Made by a program: the position numbers and the translations under genes. The notes under the pieces were generated by a model that was not told the DNA's origin, did no database searches, and saw only the letters and a program-made list of their open reading frames with translations. 64,000 nt of DNA from Bacteroides mediterraneensis (GTDB lineage: Bacteria > Bacteroidota > Bacteroidia > Bacteroidales > Bacteroidaceae), in the NCBI RefSeq assembly GCF_025993685.1, contig NZ_DAJPEN010000001.1, forward strand, positions 3,968,001 through 4,032,000, written 5' to 3'. The number at the start of each line of letters is the position of its first letter. Within the stretch, counting starts at the first letter, position 1. Shown in pieces: positions 1 to 8,917 of the stretch.

Positions 1-810
1 GCCGTGGCCAAATGGGGGAAGGAGCGAGGAATGGAAGCCATGGTGGGACCGCTGGGGTTTACCGACATGGATGCCGAAGGTATGCTGGTGGAAGGGTTCG
101 ACCAGTTGGGTACGATGGCTACCATCTATAACTATTCTTACTATTCCGAACACATGGAACAGCTGGGCTTCGAGAAAGAAGCCGACTGGGTGGAATACAA
201 GCTCACTGTGCCGCACCAGCTTCCCGAAAAGTTCGTACGTATCTCGGAAATCATCCTGCAGAAATACAAGCTGAAAATCAAGAAGCTCAAACGGAGCGAA
301 ATCAAGAAAGGAAATTACGGACAGAAAATATTCGACCTGATTAATGAAGCTTACGCACCTTTGTATGGTTATTCGCAGATGACGCAGGGACAGATTGACC
401 AGTATGTCAAGATGTATCTTCCCCTCATTGATTTGCGGATGGTGTCGTTGGTGGAAGATGAAGAAGGCAATCTGGTAGCGGTGGGTATCGCCATGCCTTC
501 GTTGTCGGTTGCCTTGCAGAAAGCCAAGGGAAAGATGTTGCCTTTCGGCTGGTATCATTTGCTGAAAGCTCTGTTCATTAAGCGTCCCCGTATTCTCGAC
601 CTGCTGCTGGTAGGTGTGAAGCCCGAATACCAGAGCAAGGGAGTCAATGCCCTGCTGTTCTACGATCTGGTGCCTATCTTCCAGCAAATGGGATTTGAGT
701 ACGGCGAGAGTAATCCGGAACTGGAACTCAATAAGAAAGTACAGGCACAGTGGAGTGCCTTCGAATCCGTGCAGCACAAGCGCCGCCGGGCTTACAAGAA
801 AATGATTTAA
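1..810 (+). CDS. GNAT-like N-acetyltransferase family protein, 5' end cut by the window
   Basis: The reading frame is open from base 1, so the start lies upstream. The first GTG at base 4 is internal: the protein begins mid-domain (AKWGKERGMEAMVGPLGF), and full-length relatives I recall from Bacteroides are roughly 370-390 residues against about 269 here. The C-terminal part has the look of a GNAT fold: a strand rich in hydrophobics (LVAVGIAMPSLS), then LLLVGVKPEYQSKGVNALLF, which resembles the acetyl-CoA-binding turn, and a basic C-terminus (KRRRAYKKMI). Substrate unknown. It ends 21 bases before parE and may be co-transcribed with it. The family call rests on remembered similarity and the late motif only. 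Confidence 0.6.
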   Translation, partial: AVAKWGKERGMEAMVGPLGFTDMDAEGMLVEGFDQLGTMATIYNYSYYSEHMEQLGFEKEADWVEYKLTVPHQLPEKFVRISEIILQKYKLKIKKLKRSEIKKGNYGQKIFDLINEAYAPLYGYSQMTQGQIDQYVKMYLPLIDLRMVSLVEDEEGNLVAVGIAMPSLSVALQKAKGKMLPFGWYHLLKALFIKRPRILDLLLVGVKPEYQSKGVNALLFYDLVPIFQQMGFEYGESNPELELNKKVQAQWSAFESVQHKRRRAYKKMI

Positions 811-831
811 TGCCAAAAAGGGGATATATCT

Positions 832-2772
832 ATGGAGGAAATTAACGAACACACCGTTTCTTCCGCCAACTATACGGAAGAGAACATTCGCCACCTGAGC
901 GACATGGAGCATGTGCGTACCCGTCCCGGTATGTATATCGGACGACTGGGTGACGGTTCGCAGGCCGAAGATGGCATCTATGTGCTGCTCAAGGAAGTGG
1001 TGGACAACAGCATCGACGAGTTCAAGATGGGAGCCGGAAAACGTATCGAGATTCAGCTGGAAGACAACCTTCGTGTGTCCGTGCGCGACTATGGCCGAGG
1101 CATCCCTTTGGGAAGTCTGGTCGATGCCGTCTCCATGCTGAACACCGGAGGTAAGTACGACACCAAGGCCTTCAAGAAAAGTGTGGGACTGAACGGAGTA
1201 GGTGCCAAGGCGGTCAATGCCCTGAGTTCCCGTTTTGTGGCCTGGAGTGTCCGCGACGGACAGATGCGCAAGGCTGTTTTCGAACGTGGGGAACTGATTA
1301 GTGACGAGACCTGCGCCACCGACGAGGAAAACGGTACCTATATCTTCTTTGAACCCGACGATACCCTGTTCCTGAACTACCGCTTCCGTCCAGAGTTCAT
1401 CGAGACCATGCTCCGTAACTATACCTATTTAAATACGGGCTTGTCCATTTACTATAACGGTCATCGCATTATAAGCCGTAACGGACTGGAAGATTTGCTG
1501 AACGACAACATGACGGCGCCGGGGCTGTATCCCATCGTACACCTCACGGGCGAGGACATCGAGATTGCCTTCACCCACAGCGCCCAGTACGGCGAAGAAT
1601 ACTATTCCTTTGTCAACGGACAGCACACCACCCAAGGAGGAACCCATCAGAGTGCCTTCAAGGAACACATTGCCCGTACCATCAAGGAGTTCTACGGAAA
1701 GAACCTCGAATACCAGGACATCCGTAACGGACTGGTAGCCGCCATTGCCATCAACGTGATTGAGCCTACCTTCGAGAGCCAGACCAAAATCAAGCTCGGG
1801 TCGCTTACCATGGCTCCCGAGAAAGATTCCGAAGGCAACCCTTATCCGCTTTCGGGCGTCAGTGTGAACAAGTTTGTGGGCGATTTCGTGAAGGAGCAGG
1901 TGGACAACTACCTCCACAAGCATCCCGACGTGGCCGAAATCCTGTTGCAGAAAATCCAGGAATCCGAAAAAGAGCGCAAGGCCATTGCCGGCGTGACGAA
2001 GATTGCCCGTGAACGTGCCAAGAAAGCCAACCTGCACAACCGTAAGCTGCGCGATTGCCGCATCCATCTCAATGACCAGAAAGGTGGTAAGAAAGACGAT
2101 GAAGACGACCCTCGTCTGGAAAGTTCCATCTTCATCACCGAGGGAGATTCGGCCAGCGGTTCCATCACGAAGAGCCGCGATGTCAACACCCAGGCCGTGT
2201 TCAGCTTGCGCGGTAAACCGTTGAATTCGTTCGGCCTCACCAAGAAGGTGGTCTACGAGAACGAGGAGTTCAACCTTCTGCAGGCAGCCCTGAACATCGA
2301 AGACGGGCTCGACGGTCTCCGATATAATAAGGTAATCGTAGCCACCGATGCCGATGTGGACGGTATGCACATCCGCCTGCTGATGATAACCTTCTTCCTT
2401 CAGTTCTTCCCCGACCTGATAAAGAAAGGCCATGTCTATATTTTACAGACCCCGCTGTTCCGCGTGCGCAACCGTAAGAAAGGGGTTTACGAAACCATCT
2501 ACTGCTATTCGGACGAGGAGCGCCTGGCAGCCATTGAGAAACTGAGCCCCAATCCGGAAATCACCCGATTCAAGGGACTGGGAGAAATTTCGCCCGACGA
2601 GTTCCGCCATTTCATCGGCAAGGACATGCGTCTGGAACAGGTCACCCTCCGCAAGACCGATGCCGTGAAGGAACTGCTGGAGTTCTATATGGGCAAGAAC
2701 ACCATGGAACGTCAGAACTTCATTATCGACAATCTGGTGGTGGAAGAAGACCTGATTAAGAATGAAGAATGA
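832..2772 (+). CDS. parE: DNA topoisomerase IV subunit B
   Basis: ATPase subunit of the type IIA topoisomerase that unlinks daughter chromosomes; it partners with ParC, which is not in this window. The 646-residue protein shows the GHKL ATPase features (VVDNSIDEF with the Mg-binding Asn, DYGRGIP, GLNGVGAKAVNALS), a transducer domain in the middle, and a TOPRIM domain with EGDSASGS (Glu437) and DADVDGMHIR (Asp506, Asp508). The length and the lack of the long gyrase insert favour ParE over GyrB. The start at 832 gives a normal N-terminus ahead of the MEHVRTRPGMYIG motif. It is followed after 33 bases by coaD, so parE-coaD-protease probably form one operon. Confidence 0.93.
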   Translation: MEEINEHTVSSANYTEENIRHLSDMEHVRTRPGMYIGRLGDGSQAEDGIYVLLKEVVDNSIDEFKMGAGKRIEIQLEDNLRVSVRDYGRGIPLGSLVDAVSMLNTGGKYDTKAFKKSVGLNGVGAKAVNALSSRFVAWSVRDGQMRKAVFERGELISDETCATDEENGTYIFFEPDDTLFLNYRFRPEFIETMLRNYTYLNTGLSIYYNGHRIISRNGLEDLLNDNMTAPGLYPIVHLTGEDIEIAFTHSAQYGEEYYSFVNGQHTTQGGTHQSAFKEHIARTIKEFYGKNLEYQDIRNGLVAAIAINVIEPTFESQTKIKLGSLTMAPEKDSEGNPYPLSGVSVNKFVGDFVKEQVDNYLHKHPDVAEILLQKIQESEKERKAIAGVTKIARERAKKANLHNRKLRDCRIHLNDQKGGKKDDEDDPRLESSIFITEGDSASGSITKSRDVNTQAVFSLRGKPLNSFGLTKKVVYENEEFNLLQAALNIEDGLDGLRYNKVIVATDADVDGMHIRLLMITFFLQFFPDLIKKGHVYILQTPLFRVRNRKKGVYETIYCYSDEERLAAIEKLSPNPEITRFKGLGEISPDEFRHFIGKDMRLEQVTLRKTDAVKELLEFYMGKNTMERQNFIIDNLVVEEDLIKNEE

Positions 2773-2805
2773 AAATGAATAATTAATAACTGCCAGTCAT
2801 CAGTG

Positions 2806-3267
2806 ATGAAAAAAGCAATATTCCCGGGCACGTTCGACCCGTTTACCATCGGCCACTATTCCGTGGTGAAGCGTGCCCTGACCTTTATGGATGAAATCAT
2901 TATCGGCATCGGAGTGAACGACAAGAAGAAAACCTGGTTCCCCACCGAACGCCGTGTGGAGATGATCCGGAAACTCTATGCCGATGAACCCCGTATCAGC
3001 GTCGAGGCATACGACAATCTGACGGTGGATTTTGCCCGCGAACGGGGAGCCGGATTCATTATCCGCGGCATCCGTACCGTACACGATTTTGAATACGAAG
3101 AAACCATTGCCGACATCAACCGCAAGCTGGCCGGCGTGGAAACCATCCTGCTCTTTACCGAGCCGGAACTGACTGCCATCAGCTCCACCATCGTGCGTGA
3201 ACTGCTGCAGTATGGCAAGGACGTGTCGGCGTTCCTGCCCGAAGGAATGGAAATAGACGAAAAATAA
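2806..3267 (+). CDS. coaD: Phosphopantetheine adenylyltransferase
   Basis: Catalyses the fourth step of coenzyme A synthesis: 4'-phosphopantetheine plus ATP gives dephospho-CoA plus pyrophosphate. The 153-residue protein opens with FPGTFDPFTIGHYS, which carries the nucleotidyltransferase T/HxGH signature (Thr9, His17), and ends with ISSTIVRELLQYGKDVSAFLP, the conserved ISSTxVR element. I place the start at the ATG at 2806 rather than the in-frame GTG three bases earlier. Length fits the family (about 150-165). It lies between parE and the CtpA-type protease, 12 bases ahead of the latter. Confidence 0.95.
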   Translation: MKKAIFPGTFDPFTIGHYSVVKRALTFMDEIIIGIGVNDKKKTWFPTERRVEMIRKLYADEPRISVEAYDNLTVDFARERGAGFIIRGIRTVHDFEYEETIADINRKLAGVETILLFTEPELTAISSTIVRELLQYGKDVSAFLPEGMEIDEK

Positions 3268-3279
3268 AACTTTCAACAC

Positions 3280-4869
3280 ATGAAAATCAGAAAACACGTA
3301 TGGATGTTCTTCTGCGGACTGGCTGTCTGTACGGCCCTGTCGGCACAGAACAAACTCCTCGATTCTCCCTCGCGCAAGTTGCAGCTGGCAGAATTTGCCA
3401 TCTCCAACCTGTATGTCGACAAGGTGGACGAAGACAAACTGGTGGAAACCGCCATTGTCAGCATGCTTGAAGAGCTCGACCCGCACTCCACTTATTCCGA
3501 CCCGGAGGAAGTGAAGCGCCTCAATGAACCTTTGCAAGGAAATTTCGACGGTATCGGCATCCAGTTCAATATGGCTACCGATACTTTGTTTGTCATCCAG
3601 CCTGTGTCGGGCGGGCCTTCCGAGAAAGTCGGTATCCTGGCCGGCGACCGCATCATCGAAGTGAACGACACCGTGATTGCCGGTGTGAAGATGAACACCG
3701 ACGAGGTGATGCGCCGTCTGCGCGGACCGAAAGGTTCCACAGTGAAGGTGAAAGTGCTGCGTGCCGGCGTCAAGGAACTCCTGCCGTTCACCATCAAGCG
3801 CGACAAGATTCCCGTGTACAGCCTCGATGCTTCCTATATGGTGGAAGGACAGATTGGCTATATCCGAGTGAACCGTTTTGCCGCCACTACCGCCAAGGAA
3901 TTCACGGATGCCCTCCATAAATTGCAGAAGCAGGGCATGAAAGACCTGATACTCGACTTGCAGGGCAACGGCGGCGGTTACCTGAATGCGGCCATCAGCC
4001 TGTGCGACCAGATACTGGGCGAAAAGGAACTCATTGTCTATACCGAAGGCCGCCGCAATCCGCGTGCGGAATTTGAAGCCAAGGGCGACGGCGATTTCCA
4101 GCAAGGTCGTCTGGTGGTGCTCGTCGATGAATATTCGGCTTCGGCCAGCGAGATTGTCACCGGAGCCATTCAGGACTGGGACCGCGGTATCGTAGTCGGT
4201 CGCCGCACCTTCGGAAAAGGACTGGTGCAGCGTCCCATCGACCTGCCCGACGGCTCCATGATTCGTCTGACGGTGGCCCGTTACTATACTCCTTCGGGCC
4301 GTTGCATCCAGAAGCCCTACGAAAGTATTGAAAAATACAACCAGGATTTGATTGACCGCTACAACCGGGGTGAAATGATGAGTGCCGACAGCATCCACTT
4401 CCCTGATTCGCTCAAGGCCAAGACCCTGAAGCTGGGACGCACCGTGTATGGCGGCGGAGGTATCATGCCCGACTATTTCGTGCCCATCGACACTACGATG
4501 TACACCGATTATTATCTGTCTCTCCGCGACAAAGGAGCCATGGTGAAGCTGAACATCCAGCTCATCGACCGTCACCGGAAAGAATGGCTCAAGCAATATA
4601 AGACTTTCGACCGTTTCAACCGCGAGTTTGAGGTGACGAAGGAGATGCTCGACGAGCTGGTGGCACAGGGCACTTCGCTGGGAGTGACCTACAATGAGGC
4701 CCAGTTCCAGACCGCACTGCCGCTGGTAAAGACCCAGTTGAAAGCCCTGCTGGCCCGCGACATCTGGGATATGAGCGAATACTTCCAGGTGATTAACACG
4801 CTGAACGACAGCATGAAAAAGGCCGTGGAACTGTTGCGTGAGCCCGGCATGAATTTCCCCAAAAGATAA
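3280..4869 (+). CDS. S41-family carboxyl-terminal processing protease, periplasmic
   Basis: A 529-residue CtpA/Prc-type serine protease. It has a signal peptide (KHVWMFFCGLAVCTALSAQ), a PDZ domain at about residues 90-170 (GIGIQFNM ... GILAGDRIIEVND), and the S41 catalytic domain with LDLQGNGGG, the nucleophile Ser288 in SASASEI and the general base Lys313 in FGKGLVQ; the 25-residue Ser-Lys spacing matches the known Ser/Lys dyad. It should cleave C-terminal regions of exported proteins, but its substrate cannot be told from sequence. It is last in the parE-coaD-protease run and is followed by two strong palindromes, the second with a T-run. Confidence 0.9.
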   Translation: MKIRKHVWMFFCGLAVCTALSAQNKLLDSPSRKLQLAEFAISNLYVDKVDEDKLVETAIVSMLEELDPHSTYSDPEEVKRLNEPLQGNFDGIGIQFNMATDTLFVIQPVSGGPSEKVGILAGDRIIEVNDTVIAGVKMNTDEVMRRLRGPKGSTVKVKVLRAGVKELLPFTIKRDKIPVYSLDASYMVEGQIGYIRVNRFAATTAKEFTDALHKLQKQGMKDLILDLQGNGGGYLNAAISLCDQILGEKELIVYTEGRRNPRAEFEAKGDGDFQQGRLVVLVDEYSASASEIVTGAIQDWDRGIVVGRRTFGKGLVQRPIDLPDGSMIRLTVARYYTPSGRCIQKPYESIEKYNQDLIDRYNRGEMMSADSIHFPDSLKAKTLKLGRTVYGGGGIMPDYFVPIDTTMYTDYYLSLRDKGAMVKLNIQLIDRHRKEWLKQYKTFDRFNREFEVTKEMLDELVAQGTSLGVTYNEAQFQTALPLVKTQLKALLARDIWDMSEYFQVINTLNDSMKKAVELLREPGMNFPKR

Positions 4870-4876
4870 CCCTCGA

Positions 4877-4916
4877 AAAACGTCCTTGCGTTTGCGGAAA
4901 AACGCAAGGACGTTTT
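4877..4916. repeat. Perfect 17-bp palindrome (intergenic repeat, unit A)
   Basis: Arms 4877-4893 (AAAACGTCCTTGCGTTT) and 4900-4916 are perfect inverted copies separated by six bases. Lies 7 bases after the protease stop codon. A close relative (two wobble-type differences) occurs at 47088-47126 downstream of secDF. Confidence 0.85.
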
Positions 4917-4920
4917 CATT

Positions 4921-4985
4921 AAAACGCAAGTGCGTTTGGATCAAAACTCTTCGGCGTTTTGTTTCAAACGCACTTGCGTTTTTTT
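4921..4985 (+). terminator. Intrinsic terminator made of an 18-bp perfect palindrome with a T-run (unit B)
   Basis: Arms 4921-4938 (AAAACGCAAGTGCGTTTG) and 4965-4982 are perfect inverted copies. The loop holds a second small stem (CAAAAC ... GTTTTG). The right arm runs into a T-tract (4979-4985). It would end the parE-coaD-protease transcript. The same half-site, AAACGCAAGTGC(G/A)TTT, recurs at 47133-47148. Confidence 0.75.
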
Positions 4986-5031
4986 GTGCCCCGAATCCGC
5001 CGGCCGATTACAGAATTTTTTCCATAATCTG

Positions 5032-5062
5032 TTGTATTATCTGAATAAATCTTCTAATTTTG
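5032..5062 (+). promoter_or_regulatory. Promoter candidate for the sdh operon
   Basis: TTG at 5032-5034 and TAATTTTG at 5055-5062, spaced by 20 bases, match the Bacteroides -33/-7 pattern. About 70 bases lie between the -7 box and the sdhC start. The rest of 4986-5131 shows nothing else I recognise. Confidence 0.6.
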
Positions 5063-5131
5063 CATCATAATTTGGACCGTGAAGTGCGAAATTATAGTTC
5101 TAACAATTAAATAATTTAAATTCAATCATTT

Positions 5132-5821
5132 ATGTGGTTAAGTAATTCATCTATTGGAAGGAAAGTGGTGATGAGCGTCACAGGTATCGCCCTTGTCCTG
5201 TTTCTGACATTTCACATGGCGATGAACCTTGTTGCATTGTTCTCGGGCGAGGCATACAACATGGTTTGTGAGTTCCTCGGCGCTAACTGGTATGCACTGG
5301 TAGCTACTGTCGGACTGGCTGCCCTGTTTGTAATTCACATCATCTACGCTTTCTGGCTGACGATGCTGAACCGTGCCGCACGCGGTCACGAACGTTATGC
5401 AGTGACAGCAAAACCGAAAAACGTGGAATGGGCATCTCAGAACATGCTGGTGCTGGGTATCATCGTGATTCTGGGTCTGGCACTTCACTTTGTGAACTTC
5501 TGGAGCAAAATGCAGTTCGCTGAAATCGTGGGCAACCCGATGCTGGGAGGTCTTCATGCAGCCGACGGTTATGGCTACATCCTGCAGACATTCTCTAATC
5601 CGGTGTTCTTTGTACTGTACATCATCTGGCTGATTGCCTTGTGGTTCCATTTGACTCACGGATTCTGGAGCGCCATGCAGACGCTGGGTTGGAACAACAC
5701 CATCTGGATTAACCGCTGGAAATGCATCTCAAACATCTATTCTACCATCATCGTACTGGGTTTCATGCTGGTAGCTGTAGTGTTCTTCCTGAAGAGCCTG
5801 ATGGGTTGCGGTGCTTGCTAA
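5132..5821 (+). CDS. sdhC: Succinate dehydrogenase/fumarate reductase cytochrome b subunit
   Basis: A 229-residue membrane anchor of the single-subunit, five-helix type (type B) that binds two b hemes and links quinone to the catalytic subunits. Hydrophobic segments lie at about residues 13-35, 53-75, 100-120, 150-175 and 200-222; histidines in or near the helices (FHMAMNL, IHIIYAF, LHFVNF, FHLTHGFW) are plausible heme ligands. The C-terminus ends in a small Cys cluster (MGCGAC). It is first in a three-gene operon, with sdhA 33 bases downstream. In Bacteroides this complex is known mainly as a fumarate reductase in anaerobic respiration; direction cannot be read from sequence. Confidence 0.9.
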   Translation: MWLSNSSIGRKVVMSVTGIALVLFLTFHMAMNLVALFSGEAYNMVCEFLGANWYALVATVGLAALFVIHIIYAFWLTMLNRAARGHERYAVTAKPKNVEWASQNMLVLGIIVILGLALHFVNFWSKMQFAEIVGNPMLGGLHAADGYGYILQTFSNPVFFVLYIIWLIALWFHLTHGFWSAMQTLGWNNTIWINRWKCISNIYSTIIVLGFMLVAVVFFLKSLMGCGAC

Positions 5822-5854
5822 TTTAAGTGTAACTGATTAAATTGAAAAAACATT

Positions 5855-7837
5855 ATGACTAAGATACTTGATTCTAAGATTCCTGAAGGCCCGATAGCTG
5901 AGAAATGGACCAATTATAAAGCTCACCAGAAACTGGTGAACCCGGCTAACAAACGTCGTCTGGACATCATCGTAGTAGGTACAGGTTTGGCAGGTGCTTC
6001 TGCAGCTGCTTCTCTGGGTGAAATGGGATTCCGCGTATTCAACTTCTGTATTCAGGACTCTCCGCGTCGTGCACACTCTATCGCTGCACAGGGAGGTATC
6101 AACGCGGCCAAGAATTACCAGAACGACGGTGACTCTGTATATCGTCTGTTCTATGATACAGTGAAAGGTGGTGACTATCGTGCACGTGAAGCCAACGTAT
6201 ACCGTCTGGCTGAAGTGTCAAACAACATCATTGACCAGTGCGTGGCACAGGGTGTTCCTTTCGCTCGTGAATACGGCGGTACACTGGCCAACCGTTCATT
6301 CGGTGGTGCACAGGTATCTCGTACTTTCTACGCCAAAGGTCAGACAGGTCAGCAGCTGTTGCTGGGTGCTTATTCTGCATTGAGCCGTCAGGTAGGTGCA
6401 GGTACCGTAAAACTGTACACCCGTTATGAAATGGAAGACATCGTCATCGTAGACGGTCGTGCACGCGGTATCATTGCCAAGAACCTGGTAACTGGTAAGC
6501 TGGAACGTTTCGCTGCCCATGCAGTGGTAATCGCTACCGGTGGTTACGGTAACACTTACTTCCTGTCTACCAACGCCATGGCTTGTAACTGTACAGCTGC
6601 CATGTCTTGCTACCGTAAAGGTGCCTTGTTTGCCAACCCGGCTTACGTACAGATTCACCCGACCTGTATCCCGGTACACGGTGACAAGCAGTCTAAGCTG
6701 ACTTTGATGTCTGAATCTCTGCGTAACGACGGTCGTATCTGGGTTCCGAAGAAACTGGAAGACGCCAAAGCTTTGCAGGCTGGCACGATGAAGCCGACAG
6801 ACATTCCTGAAGAAGACCGTGACTACTATCTGGAACGTCGTTATCCGGCATTCGGTAACCTGGTTCCGCGTGACGTAGCTTCACGTGCTGCCAAGGAACG
6901 TTGCGACCATGGCTTTGGTGTGAACAACACCGGTCTGGCTGTTTATCTGGACTTCTCTGAATGTATCGAACGTCTGGGCTTGGATGTAGTTCGTCAGCGT
7001 TACGGTAACCTCTTCGATATGTACGAAGAAATCACTGACGTCAATCCGGGTGAAGTAGGAAAAGAAATCAATGGCGTGAAATATTATAATCCGATGATGA
7101 TTTATCCGGCTATCCACTACACAATGGGTGGTATCTGGGTAGACTACGAACTGCAGACTACTATCAAGGGTCTGTTCGCTATCGGTGAATGTAACTTCTC
7201 TGACCACGGTGCCAACCGTCTGGGTGCATCTGCATTGATGCAGGGTCTGGCCGACGGATATTTCGTATTGCCTTACACTATCCAGAACTACCTGGCCGAC
7301 CAGATTACAGTTCCTCGTTTCTCTACCGACCTGCCGGAATTTGCAGAAGCAGAAAAGGCTGTTCAGGACAAGATTGACCACCTGATGAACATCAAGGGTA
7401 AGAAGTCAGTCGATTCTATCCACAAGGAACTGGGCCGTGTGATGTGGGAATACGTCGGAATGGGACGTACGGCAGAAGGCTTGAAGACCGGTCTGGCCAA
7501 GTTGAAAGAAATCCGTAAGGAATTCGAAACCGAACTGTTCATCCCGGGTTCTAAGGAAGGCATGAACATCGAGCTGGACAAGGCTATCCGTCTGAACGAC
7601 TTCATCACAATGGGTGAACTGATTGCTTACGACGCATTGAACCGTAACGAGTCTTGCGGTGGTCACTTCCGTGAAGAATACCAGACAGAAGAAGGCGAAG
7701 CAAAACGTGACGACGAACACTTCTTCTACGTAGCTTGCTGGGAATACCAGGGAAGCGACGACAAGGCTCCGGTATTGTACAAAGAACCGCTGGTTTACGA
7801 AGCTATCAAAGTACAGACTCGTAACTACAAGAGCTAA
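5855..7837 (+). CDS. sdhA: Succinate dehydrogenase/fumarate reductase flavoprotein subunit
   Basis: A 660-residue catalytic subunit with covalent FAD. The dinucleotide-binding motif VVGTGLAGASAAASLGEMG is near residues 40-58, and the FAD-linked His74 lies in RAHSIAAQGGINAAKN. Further family marks are TGGYGNTYFLSTNAMACN, IQIHPTCIP, the catalytic Arg region, HYTMGGIWVDYELQT and GECNFSDHGANRLGASALMQGL. Codon use is strongly biased (CTG, CGT, GGT, AAC), as expected for a highly expressed gene. It sits between sdhC and sdhB in the usual type B order. Confidence 0.95.
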   Translation: MTKILDSKIPEGPIAEKWTNYKAHQKLVNPANKRRLDIIVVGTGLAGASAAASLGEMGFRVFNFCIQDSPRRAHSIAAQGGINAAKNYQNDGDSVYRLFYDTVKGGDYRAREANVYRLAEVSNNIIDQCVAQGVPFAREYGGTLANRSFGGAQVSRTFYAKGQTGQQLLLGAYSALSRQVGAGTVKLYTRYEMEDIVIVDGRARGIIAKNLVTGKLERFAAHAVVIATGGYGNTYFLSTNAMACNCTAAMSCYRKGALFANPAYVQIHPTCIPVHGDKQSKLTLMSESLRNDGRIWVPKKLEDAKALQAGTMKPTDIPEEDRDYYLERRYPAFGNLVPRDVASRAAKERCDHGFGVNNTGLAVYLDFSECIERLGLDVVRQRYGNLFDMYEEITDVNPGEVGKEINGVKYYNPMMIYPAIHYTMGGIWVDYELQTTIKGLFAIGECNFSDHGANRLGASALMQGLADGYFVLPYTIQNYLADQITVPRFSTDLPEFAEAEKAVQDKIDHLMNIKGKKSVDSIHKELGRVMWEYVGMGRTAEGLKTGLAKLKEIRKEFETELFIPGSKEGMNIELDKAIRLNDFITMGELIAYDALNRNESCGGHFREEYQTEEGEAKRDDEHFFYVACWEYQGSDDKAPVLYKEPLVYEAIKVQTRNYKS

Positions 7838-7872
7838 TCAGTGAAGTTAAACAATTAAAGAATCTAAGTAAA

Positions 7873-8628
7873 ATGGATAAAAATATATCATTTACGCTGA
7901 AAATTTGGCGTCAGAACGGACCTAAGGATAAAGGTCATTTCGATACATTCCAGATGAAAGATATCCCGGGCGATACTTCTTTCCTGGAAATGCTGGATAT
8001 CTTGAATGAACAGCTGATTGAAGAAGGAAAAGAACCGATTGTATTCGACCACGACTGTCGTGAAGGTATCTGCGGTATGTGTTCTTTGTATATCAACGGA
8101 CATCCTCACGGACCTGCTACGGGTGCTACTACCTGTCAGATTTACATGCGTCGTTTCCACGACGGCGATGTCATCACGGTTGAACCATGGCGTTCTGCCG
8201 GTTTCCCGGTTATCAAGGACCTGATGGTAGACCGTTCGGCATACGACAAAATCATGCAGGCCGGTGGTTTCATCAGCGTGCGTACAGGCGCTCCTCAGGA
8301 CGCCAACGCCATCCTGATTCCGAAGCCGGTAGCCGACGAAGCCATGGATGCAGCCACTTGCATCGGTTGCGGTGCCTGCGTGGCAGCTTGTAAGAACGGT
8401 TCAGCCATGCTGTTCGTTTCTGCCAAGGTGAGCCAGTTGAACCTGTTGCCTCAGGGTAAGCCGGAAGCTTTGCGCCGTGCGAAAGCCATGATTGCTAAGA
8501 TGGACGAACTGGGCTTCGGTAACTGTACGAACACTCGTGCCTGCGAAGCTGAATGCCCGAAATGTGTCTCTATCAGCAATATTGCCCGTTTGAACCGCGA
8601 TTTCATCAAGGCCAAACTGAAAGACTAA
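7873..8628 (+). CDS. sdhB: Succinate dehydrogenase/fumarate reductase iron-sulfur subunit
   Basis: A 251-residue electron-transfer subunit. The [2Fe-2S] ligands are in DCREGICGMCSLYING and the later TTCQ. The C-terminal half carries CIGCGACVAACKNG and CTNTRACEAECPKC, which supply the [4Fe-4S] and [3Fe-4S] or second cluster ligands. It passes electrons between the SdhC hemes and the FAD of SdhA. It is the last gene of the operon and is followed by a stem-loop at 8657-8691. Confidence 0.95.
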   Translation: MDKNISFTLKIWRQNGPKDKGHFDTFQMKDIPGDTSFLEMLDILNEQLIEEGKEPIVFDHDCREGICGMCSLYINGHPHGPATGATTCQIYMRRFHDGDVITVEPWRSAGFPVIKDLMVDRSAYDKIMQAGGFISVRTGAPQDANAILIPKPVADEAMDAATCIGCGACVAACKNGSAMLFVSAKVSQLNLLPQGKPEALRRAKAMIAKMDELGFGNCTNTRACEAECPKCVSISNIARLNRDFIKAKLKD

Positions 8629-8656
8629 TTGTCAATTATTTCTGAATAAAACCCAG

Positions 8657-8701
8657 ATTCGCCCCGGAGCAGAGATTGTTTCGGGGCGAATTGTTTCTAT
8701 A
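8657..8701 (+). terminator. Stem-loop terminator after sdhB
   Basis: Stem ATTCGCCCCG (8657-8666) pairs perfectly with 8682-8691, followed by TGTTTCTAT, a weak T-rich tail. It starts 28 bases after the sdhB stop. Confidence 0.65.
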
Positions 8702-8743
8702 TTGCTAAAGATTTTTAAAAAGCTGAAAATCAACGGGTGAATA

Positions 8744-8775
8744 TTTGCATAGAATGAGTGTTATTCATACATTTG
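8744..8775 (+). promoter_or_regulatory. Strong promoter match upstream of the TPR/AraC regulator
   Basis: TTTG at 8744-8747 and TACATTTG at 8768-8775 with a 20-base spacer fit the Bacteroides -33/-7 consensus fully. Transcription would begin near 8782, giving a leader of about 135 bases before the start at 8918. Confidence 0.6.
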
Positions 8776-8820
8776 TCACGTGATTTTTTTCATAGTATTA
8801 GATTTAAGGTTAACAAGGTT

Positions 8821-8846
8821 GGGAGAAAGCGTTCTCCCATTTTTTT
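8821..8846 (+). terminator. Intrinsic terminator inside the regulator's leader (possible attenuator)
   Basis: GGGAGAA (8821-8827), loop AGCG, TTCTCCC (8832-8838), then A and a run of eight T. It lies between the consensus promoter at 8744-8775 and the start codon at 8918, so it would interrupt the leader unless relieved. If a second, weaker promoter near 8878-8910 is used instead, this would be a simple backstop terminator. Confidence 0.6.
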
Positions 8847-8917
8847 TACCCTTTTTTTGGTAGAGAATGAAAAAAAATTGGTATTTTAGAATCAGCTTTA
8901 TATAAAGTTGGGGGATT

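Noticed and set aside
1429..2433. A 334-codon minus-strand frame inside parE
   Set aside because: parE is intact and conserved over the same bases, and the antisense product has no domain pattern.
2800..4944. A 714-codon open frame on the minus strand across coaD and the protease gene
   Set aside because: It is the mirror of strongly biased plus-strand codons; the plus-strand genes carry full catalytic motifs, and the minus-strand product is low in recognisable features.
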